64,000 nt of DNA from Bradyrhizobium sp. CB1717 (GCF_029714325.1 NZ_CP121666.1:5394001-5458000), one strand, 5' to 3'; positions 51,859 to 62,113 are shown, counted from the first letter of the stretch. Made by a program: numbers and translations. Notes: generated by a model not told the origin, from the sequence alone.

Positions 51859-53661
51859 GTGGTCAAGGTGAACCATCCGGGGATTGATGTTGCAGAGGCG
51901 GCCCCGCCATCGCGGCGCGTACTTGCAATTCTGGCCGCCGACGTCGTGGGCTATGCTCGCCTGACCGAGGTGGCGGAGGAGGCAACGCACATCCGCCTGC
52001 GAGCGCTTCGCTTCGGCGTGATCAACCCGTGCATCGTCTCCTTCCGCGGCAGGATCGTGAAGAATACCGGAGACGGCTTTCTCGCCTCGTTCGATTCCTC
52101 CCTTGATGCCGCGCGCTGTGCGGTCGCCTTGCAAGCCGAAGTCGCAGCCGCGCAGACCCGGGAAGGATACGATCGGAAGATACAATTTCGAATGGGTCTG
52201 AACGTTGCGCAGACCATCGTCGAATCCGAGGACATCTTCGGAAAGGGCGTGAACATCGCGGCGAGACTCGAGCAGTCGGCGCCGGCTGGCGGCGTGGTGC
52301 TTTCAGACGAGATGTTCCAGCAGATCAAGGACCGGCTCGACGTGCCAGTCCAGGACCTGGGCGTGCTCCGGCTCAAGCATCTCGCACGCCCCGTTCACGC
52401 CTATTCTCTCCTGCTGCCTGAGGCCGAACGACTGCCCTCGGGCGACCGCCGCAAGGCGAGCCGCCAGGCCAAGGTGCCCTACATCGCGGTGCTGCCGTTT
52501 CGTACGCAGGGAGCGAACCCTGTGGACGATTACTTCGGCGACGGGACGGCCGACGAGATCGTCGTGGCGCTTCAGAGCCTCCGCGGGCTGTTCGTCATCT
52601 CGAGCATGTCCACCTCTCCCTATCGCAGCGGACCGATCGACAGCCAGAGGATCGGCCAGGAGCTCGGCGTCCGATACGTCCTGAGTGGCAGCATCCGACG
52701 CGCCGACAAGCGGCTCCGCATCGGCGTGGAATTGCAGGACGTCGAAGCGGGGATCTTGCTGTGGGCAGATCATTATGACGGCGATGTCTCCGAACTGTTC
52801 GAATTTCAGAGCCGCATTGCGACACGCATCGTATGGAGCATCGCGCCCCAGGTCCGCGAGGCAGAGCTGAAGCGCGCGCTGCAAAAGCGCTCGGACAATC
52901 TCAATGCCTACGAGCTGCTCATGAAGGCGATCGACTTCATGTATCGCATGAATTTCTTCGACTTCGGCCGTGCGGGCGAGCTGTTGCAGGCCGCGATCGC
53001 TGCGGATCCTAGCTATGCTACGCCCTATGCTTATGCAGCGCTCTGGCACATTCACAATGTCGCGCAGGGCTGGGGCGCCGAGGGCGGCCCCGATGCGGGG
53101 GAAGCGGCGCGCCTTGCCACGGCGGCGGTCGATCGTGCGCCGGCAGATGGCTTCGCGCTCGCCGTTCTCGGACACACCAAGGCGCTGTTGTTCAAGGACT
53201 ACGACGCAGCGCTCGACCTCTTTGACAGAGCGTTGAGCGCATCGCCCGGAAATGCTATGGCTTGGACCCTTAGCAGTGGCGTGTACGGCTACCTTGAGGA
53301 GGGCCAATCAGCGATCACGCGCGCTGAACAGGGATTGCGGCTGTCGCCGGCCGATACACAGGCATATTTCTACCTGATGTTCCTCGGCCAAGCGCATTAC
53401 ATCAACGGCAATTACGACGAGGCGGTCGTGTGGGCCCGCAAGACCGCAGCTCTGAACGGACGGCTGTCCGCCAACCTGCGTGTACTGGCAGCGGCCTATA
53501 TTGCGAAGGGCCAGAACGAAGAGGCCCGAGGCATCACCAGGATGCTTCTGGACATACAACCTCGGTTCAAGCTTTCAGCCTATCGTGAGCGGTGCCCGTT
53601 CAAAATCGGTTTGCGGGAACGCTTCATCGACCATTTGCGAGAGGCAGGCTTGCCGGATTGA
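51859..53661 (+). CDS. Class III adenylate/guanylate cyclase with TolB-like and TPR regions, 600 aa
   Basis: The N-terminal class III cyclase domain is at about residues 20-190: metal Asp in AILAADVVGYARL, the second metal Asp in IVKNTGDGFLASF, and the transition-state residues in GKGVNIAARLEQSA (N and R). A TolB-like segment follows (VPYIAVLPF, DYFGDGTADEIV, and a strand-rich part to about residue 330), then TPR-like helices from about 350 to the end (DAALDLFDRALSASPGNAMA). It should make cAMP and is cytoplasmic. The GTG start at 51859 is uncertain; another GTG lies at 51868. Two genes follow at gaps of 41 and 37 bp. Confidence 0.9.
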   Translation: MVKVNHPGIDVAEAAPPSRRVLAILAADVVGYARLTEVAEEATHIRLRALRFGVINPCIVSFRGRIVKNTGDGFLASFDSSLDAARCAVALQAEVAAAQTREGYDRKIQFRMGLNVAQTIVESEDIFGKGVNIAARLEQSAPAGGVVLSDEMFQQIKDRLDVPVQDLGVLRLKHLARPVHAYSLLLPEAERLPSGDRRKASRQAKVPYIAVLPFRTQGANPVDDYFGDGTADEIVVALQSLRGLFVISSMSTSPYRSGPIDSQRIGQELGVRYVLSGSIRRADKRLRIGVELQDVEAGILLWADHYDGDVSELFEFQSRIATRIVWSIAPQVREAELKRALQKRSDNLNAYELLMKAIDFMYRMNFFDFGRAGELLQAAIAADPSYATPYAYAALWHIHNVAQGWGAEGGPDAGEAARLATAAVDRAPADGFALAVLGHTKALLFKDYDAALDLFDRALSASPGNAMAWTLSSGVYGYLEEGQSAITRAEQGLRLSPADTQAYFYLMFLGQAHYINGNYDEAVVWARKTAALNGRLSANLRVLAAAYIAKGQNEEARGITRMLLDIQPRFKLSAYRERCPFKIGLRERFIDHLREAGLPD

Positions 53662-53702
53662 AACCATGCTGCATTTGCAGCGAACCACAGGAGGATCCCG
53701 TC

Positions 53703-54545
53703 ATGGGGGGCAATTGGTTCGGAGGCAACTGGTTTGGTGGCAATTGGTTCGGAGGAAATTGGTCAGGCGGCTCGGGCGGCGGCGGATCGCCCGTGTTCGC
53801 GATGCGGGCCGATCGGCCGCTGGCCGAGGTCGCCATCACGCGGGACTACTACGCCAAGTTCCGAGACTCTGAATGGGATCCGGATCTGCGCGCCATCGCG
53901 ATCATGCCGGAGTTTCTGGCCCAGACCATCGGCGGCAAGCAATGGCAGGCGGCGGTCGCGCTGCCGCCACCCACCTACCCCGTCACCGCGAACATGATCG
54001 ACGAGGTCCAGGTGCTGGCTGTCGCGGAGCGGCCGGAAGCGCTTGGCGAGATCGTGGAGGAGAACCAGAATTTTCAGCTGCGCTGGCTGCAGCTGCTCAA
54101 CATCACCGCCACGTCCCACCCGCAAACGTTCCTGCTGATGAAGATCATGGCCCGGGTCGGCGAGTTTGCGATGGTCCAACTCAAGCTCCAATATCCGAAT
54201 CGGGCTGGTGCCGCGCCCCCACCCTATTGGTACCAGCCGCGACCAAGCCAGGTCTGCCCGACGCTGTATCCGCCGGTCCAGGTCCCGGGGCACCCCGCCT
54301 ATCCGGCCGGGCACGCGCTCATTGGCACGCTCACCTCCGAATGCCTGGCCGACATGCTGCCTCAATACACCGAGGCCTTGCGCGCGCTGGCCGCGCGAGT
54401 CGGGATGAATCGGATGATCGCGGGACTGCATTATCGCGAGGACATCGACGCGGGCGCCAGGGCCGCGGTCGCCCTGAAACCCTATCTGACGGCCTGCCCG
54501 TTCTACGCGGCCACGCTCAAACTCGCGAAGACCGAATGGCAGTGA
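53703..54545 (+). CDS. GGNWF-repeat PAP2 / vanadium haloperoxidase-like protein, 280 aa
   Basis: The N-terminus consists of four tandem GGNW(F/S) units (residues 2-21) followed by a Gly/Ser linker. The remainder resembles the PAP2/vanadium-dependent haloperoxidase fold: QPRPSQVCPTLYP (motif 1 Arg), HPAYPAGHALIGT (motif 2, PAGH for PSGH) and RMIAGLHYREDIDAG (motif 3 R-x5-H-x3-D). The Lys expected 7 residues before the first Arg is missing, so the phosphate/vanadate pocket is altered. There is no signal peptide. It lies between the cyclase and a subtilase gene, all on one strand. ATG 53703 has CAGGAGGATCC upstream. Confidence 0.82.
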   Translation: MGGNWFGGNWFGGNWFGGNWSGGSGGGGSPVFAMRADRPLAEVAITRDYYAKFRDSEWDPDLRAIAIMPEFLAQTIGGKQWQAAVALPPPTYPVTANMIDEVQVLAVAERPEALGEIVEENQNFQLRWLQLLNITATSHPQTFLLMKIMARVGEFAMVQLKLQYPNRAGAAPPPYWYQPRPSQVCPTLYPPVQVPGHPAYPAGHALIGTLTSECLADMLPQYTEALRALAARVGMNRMIAGLHYREDIDAGARAAVALKPYLTACPFYAATLKLAKTEWQ

Positions 54546-54582
54546 GACCACGCGCAACCTGACCACGGCAGCGGAGGCAACC

Positions 54583-55995
54583 ATGACGCCTTGGGAATTG
54601 CGCACCGGCTATGTGCGGGTGCTGGCGCAACGCAATCAGAATGGCATGCTCGTGAGTGCGGCAAACGACCTGCTCAAGGGCGATAGTCCGGTCGGCGCGA
54701 TGCGCGAATACATTCAAAGGAACGCGGCGCCCGACTTTTTGATCGACGGTGAGTTCGGCGCCTTGCCGATCTGGGATGGCGCCGATCAGCGACCTGCAGT
54801 CTCGAGCAGGGACAGGGGCGAAAAAGCGTCCGCGCTCCTCGCGCTCGATAAATCGAAGAAATTCCTGATCCGCGCCTACGTTTCTCCCGAGAGCCTCGCC
54901 AACCCGGGCTTCAACAATGGCGAGCCAGTCTGGTTGGATCCTGATGTACGCGGCCAGCTTGCTTTACCCCCTGCCAACAAGGCCACCGGCGATATCGAGA
55001 TGGTTCGGCAGGATCTCAACACCGCGACGCTGCAGCACAACAGCCTTCACGGCGCGGGTGTTGCCGTCGCCATCGTTGATACCGGCATCTGCAAGTCACA
55101 TCTTGAGACGCGGTTCGGCTTCAACCCGAACCTGGATGTCGGCAATTCGTGGACGCCTCCGACCGTGGCGACCACACCGGGATTCCATCGCATCGGACAC
55201 GGAACGATGTGCGCCTACGGCGTGCTCGCGGTGGCCCCGAAGGTGACGCTGCTCGACTATCCCTTGCTACTCGGGCGGCCGGCCGGGGAGCACACCGTCA
55301 GTGCGACGATCTCGGAAATGATGCGCGGTTACTTGATGCTGATCTGGCGCTGGGCGGTCACTGGCGCCATTCCGCAGACCGCGCTCGTGGTCAACAACAG
55401 CTGGGGCATCTTTCATCCGAGTCTCGACGATTTTCCGCCCGGTGATCCCAGGCGCTACATCGACAATCCCTATCACCCCTTCAGACTGTACATCTGGTTG
55501 CTCACGGCATTCGGAGCCGACGTGGTTTTCGCCGCCGGCAATTGCGGCGACGGCTGCCCCAATGCCGTGTGTCTGCAGCGGACGGAGGGCATGATCATGG
55601 GCGCCAACGCCTACGACGAAGTGCTGACGCTCGCCGGTTGCGACATCCAGGACGCGCGCGTCTGCTATTCCTCGCAAGGACCGTCGATCGCGGGCATGTC
55701 GCCGCGGAAGCCCGACATCACCGCCTATACGCAGTTTCTCGGCTCGAAGGTCCTGCGAGGCCCGCGTGGCTTCGAGCCGGATACGGGAACGTCGACATCA
55801 TGCGCCGTCGCATCCGGGTGCATCGCCGCGCTGCGAACCGTGCAATCGCCGATGGCGACGGATCCGGCAGCCATGATTGCGGTCTTGAAGGCGACGGCGC
55901 GGCCCCAGGGCGGCGCGGTGCCGAACTACGATTACGGCTATGGCATCGTCCGGCCGGTGGCGGCGGGCCGCAGCCTGGGCATCATTCCACCATAA
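54583..55995 (+). CDS. Signal-less subtilisin-family serine protease (S8), 470 aa
   Basis: The catalytic triad is present in order: Asp in VAVAIVDTGI (about residue 166), His in RIGHGTMCAYGV, the oxyanion Asn in VFAAGNCGDGCP, and Ser in DTGTSTSCAVASG. The first 150 residues are unlike a classic prodomain and there is no signal peptide, so the enzyme is probably cytoplasmic or released by lysis. Several extra cysteines lie near the Asn. It follows the GGNWF protein after 37 bp and probably shares its transcript. Confidence 0.9.
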   Translation: MTPWELRTGYVRVLAQRNQNGMLVSAANDLLKGDSPVGAMREYIQRNAAPDFLIDGEFGALPIWDGADQRPAVSSRDRGEKASALLALDKSKKFLIRAYVSPESLANPGFNNGEPVWLDPDVRGQLALPPANKATGDIEMVRQDLNTATLQHNSLHGAGVAVAIVDTGICKSHLETRFGFNPNLDVGNSWTPPTVATTPGFHRIGHGTMCAYGVLAVAPKVTLLDYPLLLGRPAGEHTVSATISEMMRGYLMLIWRWAVTGAIPQTALVVNNSWGIFHPSLDDFPPGDPRRYIDNPYHPFRLYIWLLTAFGADVVFAAGNCGDGCPNAVCLQRTEGMIMGANAYDEVLTLAGCDIQDARVCYSSQGPSIAGMSPRKPDITAYTQFLGSKVLRGPRGFEPDTGTSTSCAVASGCIAALRTVQSPMATDPAAMIAVLKATARPQGGAVPNYDYGYGIVRPVAAGRSLGIIPP

Positions 55996-56059
55996 GCGGG
56001 CCGATCGCCGGCCGATGCGTGCAGGCGAGCGAGTTCATTGCAACTCTCTCGATTTGGTT

Positions 56060-56090
56060 GTAGCCCGGATGAAGCGAAGCGCAATCCGGG
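56060..56090. repeat. REP unit upstream of RAYT, TAGCCCGGATG family
   Basis: GTAGCCCGGATGAAGCGAAG followed by CGCAATCCGGG. It ends 10 bp before the RAYT start codon. Confidence 0.85.
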
Positions 56091-56100
56091 AAACTCTCGC

Positions 56101-56634
56101 ATGGTTCGCTATCGGCGAAATTTCGTACCCGGCGGCGCCTATTTCTTCACCGCGACGCTGGACGATCGAAGATCGTCCGCCTTGGTGGACCACGTCGCGC
56201 AGCTGCGCGCGGCATTTAAGTCGACCCGGATCGAAAAGCCGTTCACGATCGACACGATCGTGATCCTGCCTGACCATCTCCACGTCATCATGACGTTGCC
56301 GGAAAATGACTCGGACTTCTCCGGTCGATGGCGACGCATCAAGAGCCTGTTCACGCACCGGCTCGTCGCTTCCGGCGTACCAGTTGTTCGCAATCATCGC
56401 GGCGAGTTCTGCCTGTGGCAGCGACGATTTTGGGAGCACACCATTCGCGACGACGCGGATTTCGAACGATGCGCCGACTACATCCATTTCAATCCCGTCA
56501 AGCACAGCCTCGTGGCGTCACCGATCGACTGGCCCTACTCTTCGCTCCATCGCTACGTTCGTGCCGGCATCCTGCCCGCCGATTGGGGCGGCAGCGGCGA
56601 GATCACCGGCAATTTTGGCGAACGCGGAGAGTGA
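56101..56634 (+). CDS. REP-associated tyrosine transposase (RAYT, Y1/TnpA_REP type), 177 aa
   Basis: A Y1 transposase-fold protein with the RAYT hallmarks: YRRNFVPGGAYFFTATL near the start, the HUH-like metal motif VILPDHLHVIMTLP (H-x-H), RRIKSLFTHRL, and the tyrosine-bearing helix DADFERCADYIHFNPVKHSL with YIHFNPVKH. RAYTs nick single-stranded REP sequences and are thought to spread them. The start ATG lies 10 bp after one REP, and the stop abuts a second REP in opposite orientation, so the gene and its substrates form one unit. Confidence 0.93.
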   Translation: MVRYRRNFVPGGAYFFTATLDDRRSSALVDHVAQLRAAFKSTRIEKPFTIDTIVILPDHLHVIMTLPENDSDFSGRWRRIKSLFTHRLVASGVPVVRNHRGEFCLWQRRFWEHTIRDDADFERCADYIHFNPVKHSLVASPIDWPYSSLHRYVRAGILPADWGGSGEITGNFGERGE

Positions 56635-56655
56635 TCCCGGCTCCATCCGGGCTAC
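56635..56655. repeat. REP unit downstream of RAYT, inverted orientation
   Basis: CCCGGCTCCATCCGGGCTAC begins directly after the RAYT stop codon TGA and is the inverse of the REP at 56060. Confidence 0.85.
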
Positions 56656-56675
56656 GGAATCCCGTCAGCGCGCTC

Positions 56676-56778
56676 GTAGCCCGGATGAAGCGAAGCGAAA
56701 TCCGGGGCCAGACCATCCGCATCGCACAACCGCATGCGGGCAGAAATCCCGGATTGCGCTGCGCTCCATCCGGGCTAC
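56676..56778. repeat. Paired REP element, TAGCCCGGATG family, copy 3
   Basis: GTAGCCCGGATGAAGCGAAG and GCGCTCCATCCGGGCTAC enclose about 65 bp. It lies 20 bp after the RAYT-flanking REP and ends 7 bp before the ABC-F gene's 3' end. Confidence 0.85.
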
Positions 56779-56785
56779 AAGCCCC

Positions 56786-58408
<1,623 letters not shown>

Positions 58409-58545
58409 GGGGTCTTTTGGGGGGATTTTTGCGTTGCAGCGTCATAGGGCATAAGGCCCCTCAGGGGAAGCCCGGCGGGTACGGATTTCGCTATCCCCAG
58501 CCGCGCAGAGCCGTTGTTCCGCGCCGCGATCGGACGCCGGAGCCA

Positions 58546-59004
58546 TCAAGCTCCGAACGCCGCAACGCCTGCCGCGGCGGCCTGCGCATCCTGGGTTGAC
58601 TGCATGCCCGAGACGCCGATCGCTCCGATCACCCTGCCGTCGCGGAGGATTGGAAGGCCGCCCTCCAGAGGCGTCAGATTGGTCATGCCCAGCAATCGCC
58701 AGTGAAGGCCGCCGTCCGCCAGCGCGGATTCGAACGCCCCGGTCGGCCGCCTGAAATCGACGGTGGTCTTCGCCTTCTGCTGCGCGACGAGCACGCTGCC
58801 ATGCTGCGCCTGATCGAGACGATACAGCAGGACGAGATGGCCGCCGCTGTCGGCAATGGCGATCACCATGGGCCAGCCATGACGTTGCGCTTCGGCACGC
58901 GCCGCATCGGCCACGATCCTCGCCTCGTCGAGCGCGATCGGCGCGCCATAGAGAGGGGTCAGGGCCTGAGGGACGTTTGCTGCGCGGGAATCCGGTTTCG
59001 TCAT
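58546..59004 (-). CDS. HbpS-like / GlcG-type (DUF336) protein, 152 aa
   Basis: The DUF336 fold pattern is clear: DEARIVADAARAEAQRHGWP, the strand MVIAIADSGGHLVLLYRLDQ, QQKAKTTVDFRRPTGAFESA and GGLPILRDGRVIGAIGVSGM. Members bind haem or small ligands or belong to glycolate-type clusters. It is divergent from a LysR regulator, with an inverted repeat between them. The ATG at 59004 has GGAGC upstream. Confidence 0.88.
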   Translation of the reverse strand: MTKPDSRAANVPQALTPLYGAPIALDEARIVADAARAEAQRHGWPMVIAIADSGGHLVLLYRLDQAQHGSVLVAQQKAKTTVDFRRPTGAFESALADGGLHWRLLGMTNLTPLEGGLPILRDGRVIGAIGVSGMQSTQDAQAAAAGVAAFGA

Positions 59005-59055
59005 GAGAAGCTCCAGGTGGTCGGGAGCCCATTCACAACACATCACATCTATGAT

Positions 59056-59085
59056 GATAATGCGCGGAGATATGGATATATTATC
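59056..59085. promoter_or_regulatory. Candidate LysR-type binding site in the divergent promoter
   Basis: GATAAT-N18-ATTATC is an inverted pair in the 96-bp region between the HbpS-like gene and the LysR gene, in an AT-rich part. LysR regulators usually bind such divergent promoters. Confidence 0.4.
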
Positions 59086-59100
59086 TCTTTTTTCGGAAGA

Positions 59101-59994
59101 ATGACGGTGGCCTCGATTGCAGACTACGCGGTGTTTCTGGCTGTCCTCGACGAGGGAAGCCTGACGTCCGCGGCAACGCGTCTCGGCAGATCGCTGCAAT
59201 CGGTGAGCCGTTCGCTTGCGCGGCTCGAAGACGACCTTGGCGTGGAGCTCGTGTCGCGGACGACGCGGCGCCTAAATCCGACACAGGCGGGCCTCGAATT
59301 TTCCGATCGGATCCGCCTCGCGCTCACAACCATCGATGCCGCGCGTGAAGACCTGCTCGCCAGCAACCGGCGGCTTGCCGGCACCATCCGCGTCGGCACG
59401 TCGAGCCTGTTCGGCCCTGAATATGTGACTCCCGTGCTGAGCCAATTCCTGACGCGGAATCCGGAGATCGATCTCGAACTCGTCCTGTCCGACGAGCGCG
59501 TCGATCTCGTCGCCGAGAAGCTCGATTTCGCCGTTCGCATCGGCAATCTGCCGGACTCGAACTTGCGGATTCGCCGCCTCGGTGGACTGAGCTGGGCCGT
59601 GTTCGCTTCGCCAGTCTATCTCGCGGCCCATGGTCGGCCCGAGCATCCAGAAGAACTATCCCGTCATGAATGCGTGTTGCGAGCCGGTGATGATGACAGA
59701 TGGGCATTCGGCGGCGACGGGAAGCGTATCGAAGTCCATGGTCGCTTTCGGTCGGAAAGCGCCGCGGCACGCAACGCGGCCGTCGCGTCCGGCTTTGGCA
59801 TCGGGATCGCCCCGCTTTGGCAGGTCCGCAGACTTATCGATCAGGGGATCGTCGAGCAGATCCTTGTCGGCCACGAGCCGCCCCCCATCCCGCTCCAGAT
59901 CGTCTGGCCCAAGCGAGGAACTGGCGGGATGCCTCGGCGGGTCCGCGCCGCCATCGAATTCCTCGTGGCGCGGCTGTCCGCCCAGCGGATTTGA
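59101..59994 (+). CDS. LysR-family transcriptional regulator, 297 aa
   Basis: The N-terminal LysR HTH is SIADYAVFLAVLDEGSLTSA with RLGRSLQSVSRSLARLEDDL, followed by the effector domain (IRVGTSSLFGPEYVTPVLSQ, LRIRRLGGLSWAVFASPVYL). It is probably the regulator of the divergent HbpS-like gene. The start is at 59101 where the HTH begins. Confidence 0.9.
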   Translation: MTVASIADYAVFLAVLDEGSLTSAATRLGRSLQSVSRSLARLEDDLGVELVSRTTRRLNPTQAGLEFSDRIRLALTTIDAAREDLLASNRRLAGTIRVGTSSLFGPEYVTPVLSQFLTRNPEIDLELVLSDERVDLVAEKLDFAVRIGNLPDSNLRIRRLGGLSWAVFASPVYLAAHGRPEHPEELSRHECVLRAGDDDRWAFGGDGKRIEVHGRFRSESAAARNAAVASGFGIGIAPLWQVRRLIDQGIVEQILVGHEPPPIPLQIVWPKRGTGGMPRRVRAAIEFLVARLSAQRI

Positions 59995-60348
59995 CGACTG
60001 CCTCCCGGCGAAGACCGCTCCGGCGTACTCAACCGCGATCGCGTAAATTGACGTTCACGCCCTTCGCATCAGCTTGAGCGAGGCCGCGGGGCCCAGGCTG
60101 CGCTTGCCGGCGAGCGCGTTGCCTTCGACCGCACAGGCTCGCCGCGGTCATTGAGCGACATCCAATGCATTGATCTTGATCAAAACTCTACGATTGTCAT
60201 CGCAGAGCCTGAGAACTTGCTGCGTGGGATGACGTTGCGGCGCAGCACGACTGAACTGGATGCACAACGCAATATCGGGCACTTTGAGGAAGATTGACCG
60301 CCAATAGCCGGAAACAGCGGGGCGTCTTGAGCGCGGGAGTGACGACTG
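59995..60348. other. Intergenic region with a monooxygenase 3'-end remnant and FixK/FNR box
   Basis: At 60055-60120 the minus strand reads as a C-terminal fragment NALAGKRSLGPAASLKLMRR ending in A and a stop, which resembles the tail of the monooxygenase gene that ends at 62158. The plus strand carries TTGATCTTGATCAA at 60170-60183. I see no complete gene. Confidence 0.55.
60170..60183 (+). promoter_or_regulatory. FixK/FNR-type box upstream of the SulP gene
   Basis: TTGAT-CTTG-ATCAA matches the FNR/FixK2 consensus exactly. It lies 165 bp before the SulP start codon and could activate that gene under low oxygen, given a long leader. Confidence 0.6.
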
Positions 60349-62103
60349 ATGCAGCACTGGCTGCCCGGACTCGATACGCTCCGTCGATATGAAGCCGCGT
60401 GGCTTCCGCACGACATTTTCGCCGGCGTGGTCCTCGCGACGATGCTGGTCCCGGTTGGAATCGCCTACGCCGTCGCGTCGGGATTGCCCGGCATCTATGG
60501 CTTGTACGCCACGATCGTTCCCCTGCTGGCTTACGCATTGTTCGGCCCTAGCCGCATTCTCGTCCTCGGCCCGGATTCGGCGCTGGCAGGAATACTGCTC
60601 GGCGTCATCGCGCCGCTGGCACACGGCGATCCCGCACGCGCCGTGACGCTGGCCGGCATGATGGCCATCGTCTCCGGCTTGGCTTGCATCCTGGCCGGTA
60701 TCGCGCGTCTGGGCTTTGTCACCGAGCTTCTCTCCAAGCCGATACGTTACGGCTACATGAACGGAATTGCGTTGACCGTCCTGATCAGCCAATTGCCCAA
60801 ACTCTTCGGCTTTTCCATCGACGGCGAAGGACCGTTGCGGAGCTTGTGGGCGATCGCCAACGCGATCCTTGACGGGCAGATCAATTGGGTCGCGTTCGCG
60901 ATCGGCTTCGCGACGCTGGCCACGATTATCCTTCTCAAGAACACCAGGCTGCCGGGCATCCTGATTGCCGTCGTTGCGGCGACCGTCGTCGTCGGGGTGC
61001 TCGGTCTCGGGACGCGGTACGGCGTCAAGGTGTTGGGGCCGCTGCCTCAGGGGCTGCCGGGGTTCGTCATCCCATGGATCACCTCGAGCGACATCGTCCC
61101 GGTGCTGCTCGGCGGTTGCGCAATAGCAATGGTTTCGTTTGCCGATACGAGCGTACTCTCACGCGCCTACGCCGCGCGATTGGGGATGCGGGTCGATCCC
61201 AATCAGGAGATGGTGGGGCTTGGCGCAGCCAATCTGGCGACTGGCTTTTTCCAGGGGTTTCCGATCAGCAGCAGCAGCTCGCGTACCCCCGTCGCAGAAG
61301 CCGCCGGCGCCCGCACCCAGCTCACGAGCGTCGTCGGCGCGCTGGCCATCGCCCTGCTTCTGCTGGTCGCGCCAAATCTGCTGGAGCATTTGCCCACCGC
61401 CGCATTGGCCGCTGTCGTCATTGCGGCGGCGATTGGCCTGATCGAGGTTGCCGACCTCAAGCGGATCTATCGCATTCAGCGATGGGAATTCTGGCTGGCG
61501 ATCGTCTGCTTTGTCGGTGTGGCGGTGCTCGGCGTCATTCCAGGGATCGGTCTTGCGATCGTACTCGCGGTCATCGAATTCCTGTGGGACGGCTGGCGGC
61601 CGCACTCCGCAGTTTTGGGGCGCGCCCAGGGCGTCAAAGGTTATCACGACATCACGAGATATCCGGCTGCTCGCCGGGTTCCGGGACTGGTCCTGTTTCG
61701 GTGGGATGCGCCGCTGTTTTTCGCCAACGCGGAATTCTTCAGGGAGCGCGTCCTGAATGCCGTCGCGACATCGCCAACGCCTGTGCGTTGGCTGGTTGTC
61801 GCCGCGGAGCCCGTTACGAGCGTGGACGTCACCGCCTGCGATGTGGTTGCCGAACTGGACCAGACGTTGCACGCGCAGGGCATCGAGCTCTGCTTTGCCG
61901 AACTCAAGGACCCCGTGAAGGACAAGCTGAAGCGATTTGGCCTGTTCGCGCAGCTTGGCGAACATTACTTCTTCCCGACCATCGGTGTGGCCGTCTCCCG
62001 CTATGTCGAGATCAACAAAGTTGAGTGGGACGACTGGGAGGATCAAACCAAGCAGGACTCCGCACCACTCGCGGGCCGAAATGCCCAAGCTGGGCCTGGC
62101 TGA
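60349..62103 (+). CDS. SulP (SLC26)-family anion transporter with STAS domain, 584 aa
   Basis: About ten to twelve membrane helices fill residues 20-415, with the SulP signature region MLVPVGIAYAVASGLPGIYG and later SSSSSRTPVAEAAGARTQLT. A cytoplasmic C-terminal STAS domain covers about 430-560 (LVLFRWDAPLFFANAEFFRE). The family moves sulphate, bicarbonate or carboxylates; the ion is not readable. It has no partner gene (no carbonic anhydrase nearby). The FixK-like box upstream suggests an oxygen-regulated function. Confidence 0.92.
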   Translation: MQHWLPGLDTLRRYEAAWLPHDIFAGVVLATMLVPVGIAYAVASGLPGIYGLYATIVPLLAYALFGPSRILVLGPDSALAGILLGVIAPLAHGDPARAVTLAGMMAIVSGLACILAGIARLGFVTELLSKPIRYGYMNGIALTVLISQLPKLFGFSIDGEGPLRSLWAIANAILDGQINWVAFAIGFATLATIILLKNTRLPGILIAVVAATVVVGVLGLGTRYGVKVLGPLPQGLPGFVIPWITSSDIVPVLLGGCAIAMVSFADTSVLSRAYAARLGMRVDPNQEMVGLGAANLATGFFQGFPISSSSSRTPVAEAAGARTQLTSVVGALAIALLLLVAPNLLEHLPTAALAAVVIAAAIGLIEVADLKRIYRIQRWEFWLAIVCFVGVAVLGVIPGIGLAIVLAVIEFLWDGWRPHSAVLGRAQGVKGYHDITRYPAARRVPGLVLFRWDAPLFFANAEFFRERVLNAVATSPTPVRWLVVAAEPVTSVDVTACDVVAELDQTLHAQGIELCFAELKDPVKDKLKRFGLFAQLGEHYFFPTIGVAVSRYVEINKVEWDDWEDQTKQDSAPLAGRNAQAGPG

Positions 62104-62113
62104 GATTTCAACT

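Noticed and set aside
53703..53770. GGNWF repeats as a RiPP precursor peptide
   Set aside because: The repeats are fused to a 250-residue globular domain and there is no modification enzyme such as a radical SAM or YcaO protein nearby.
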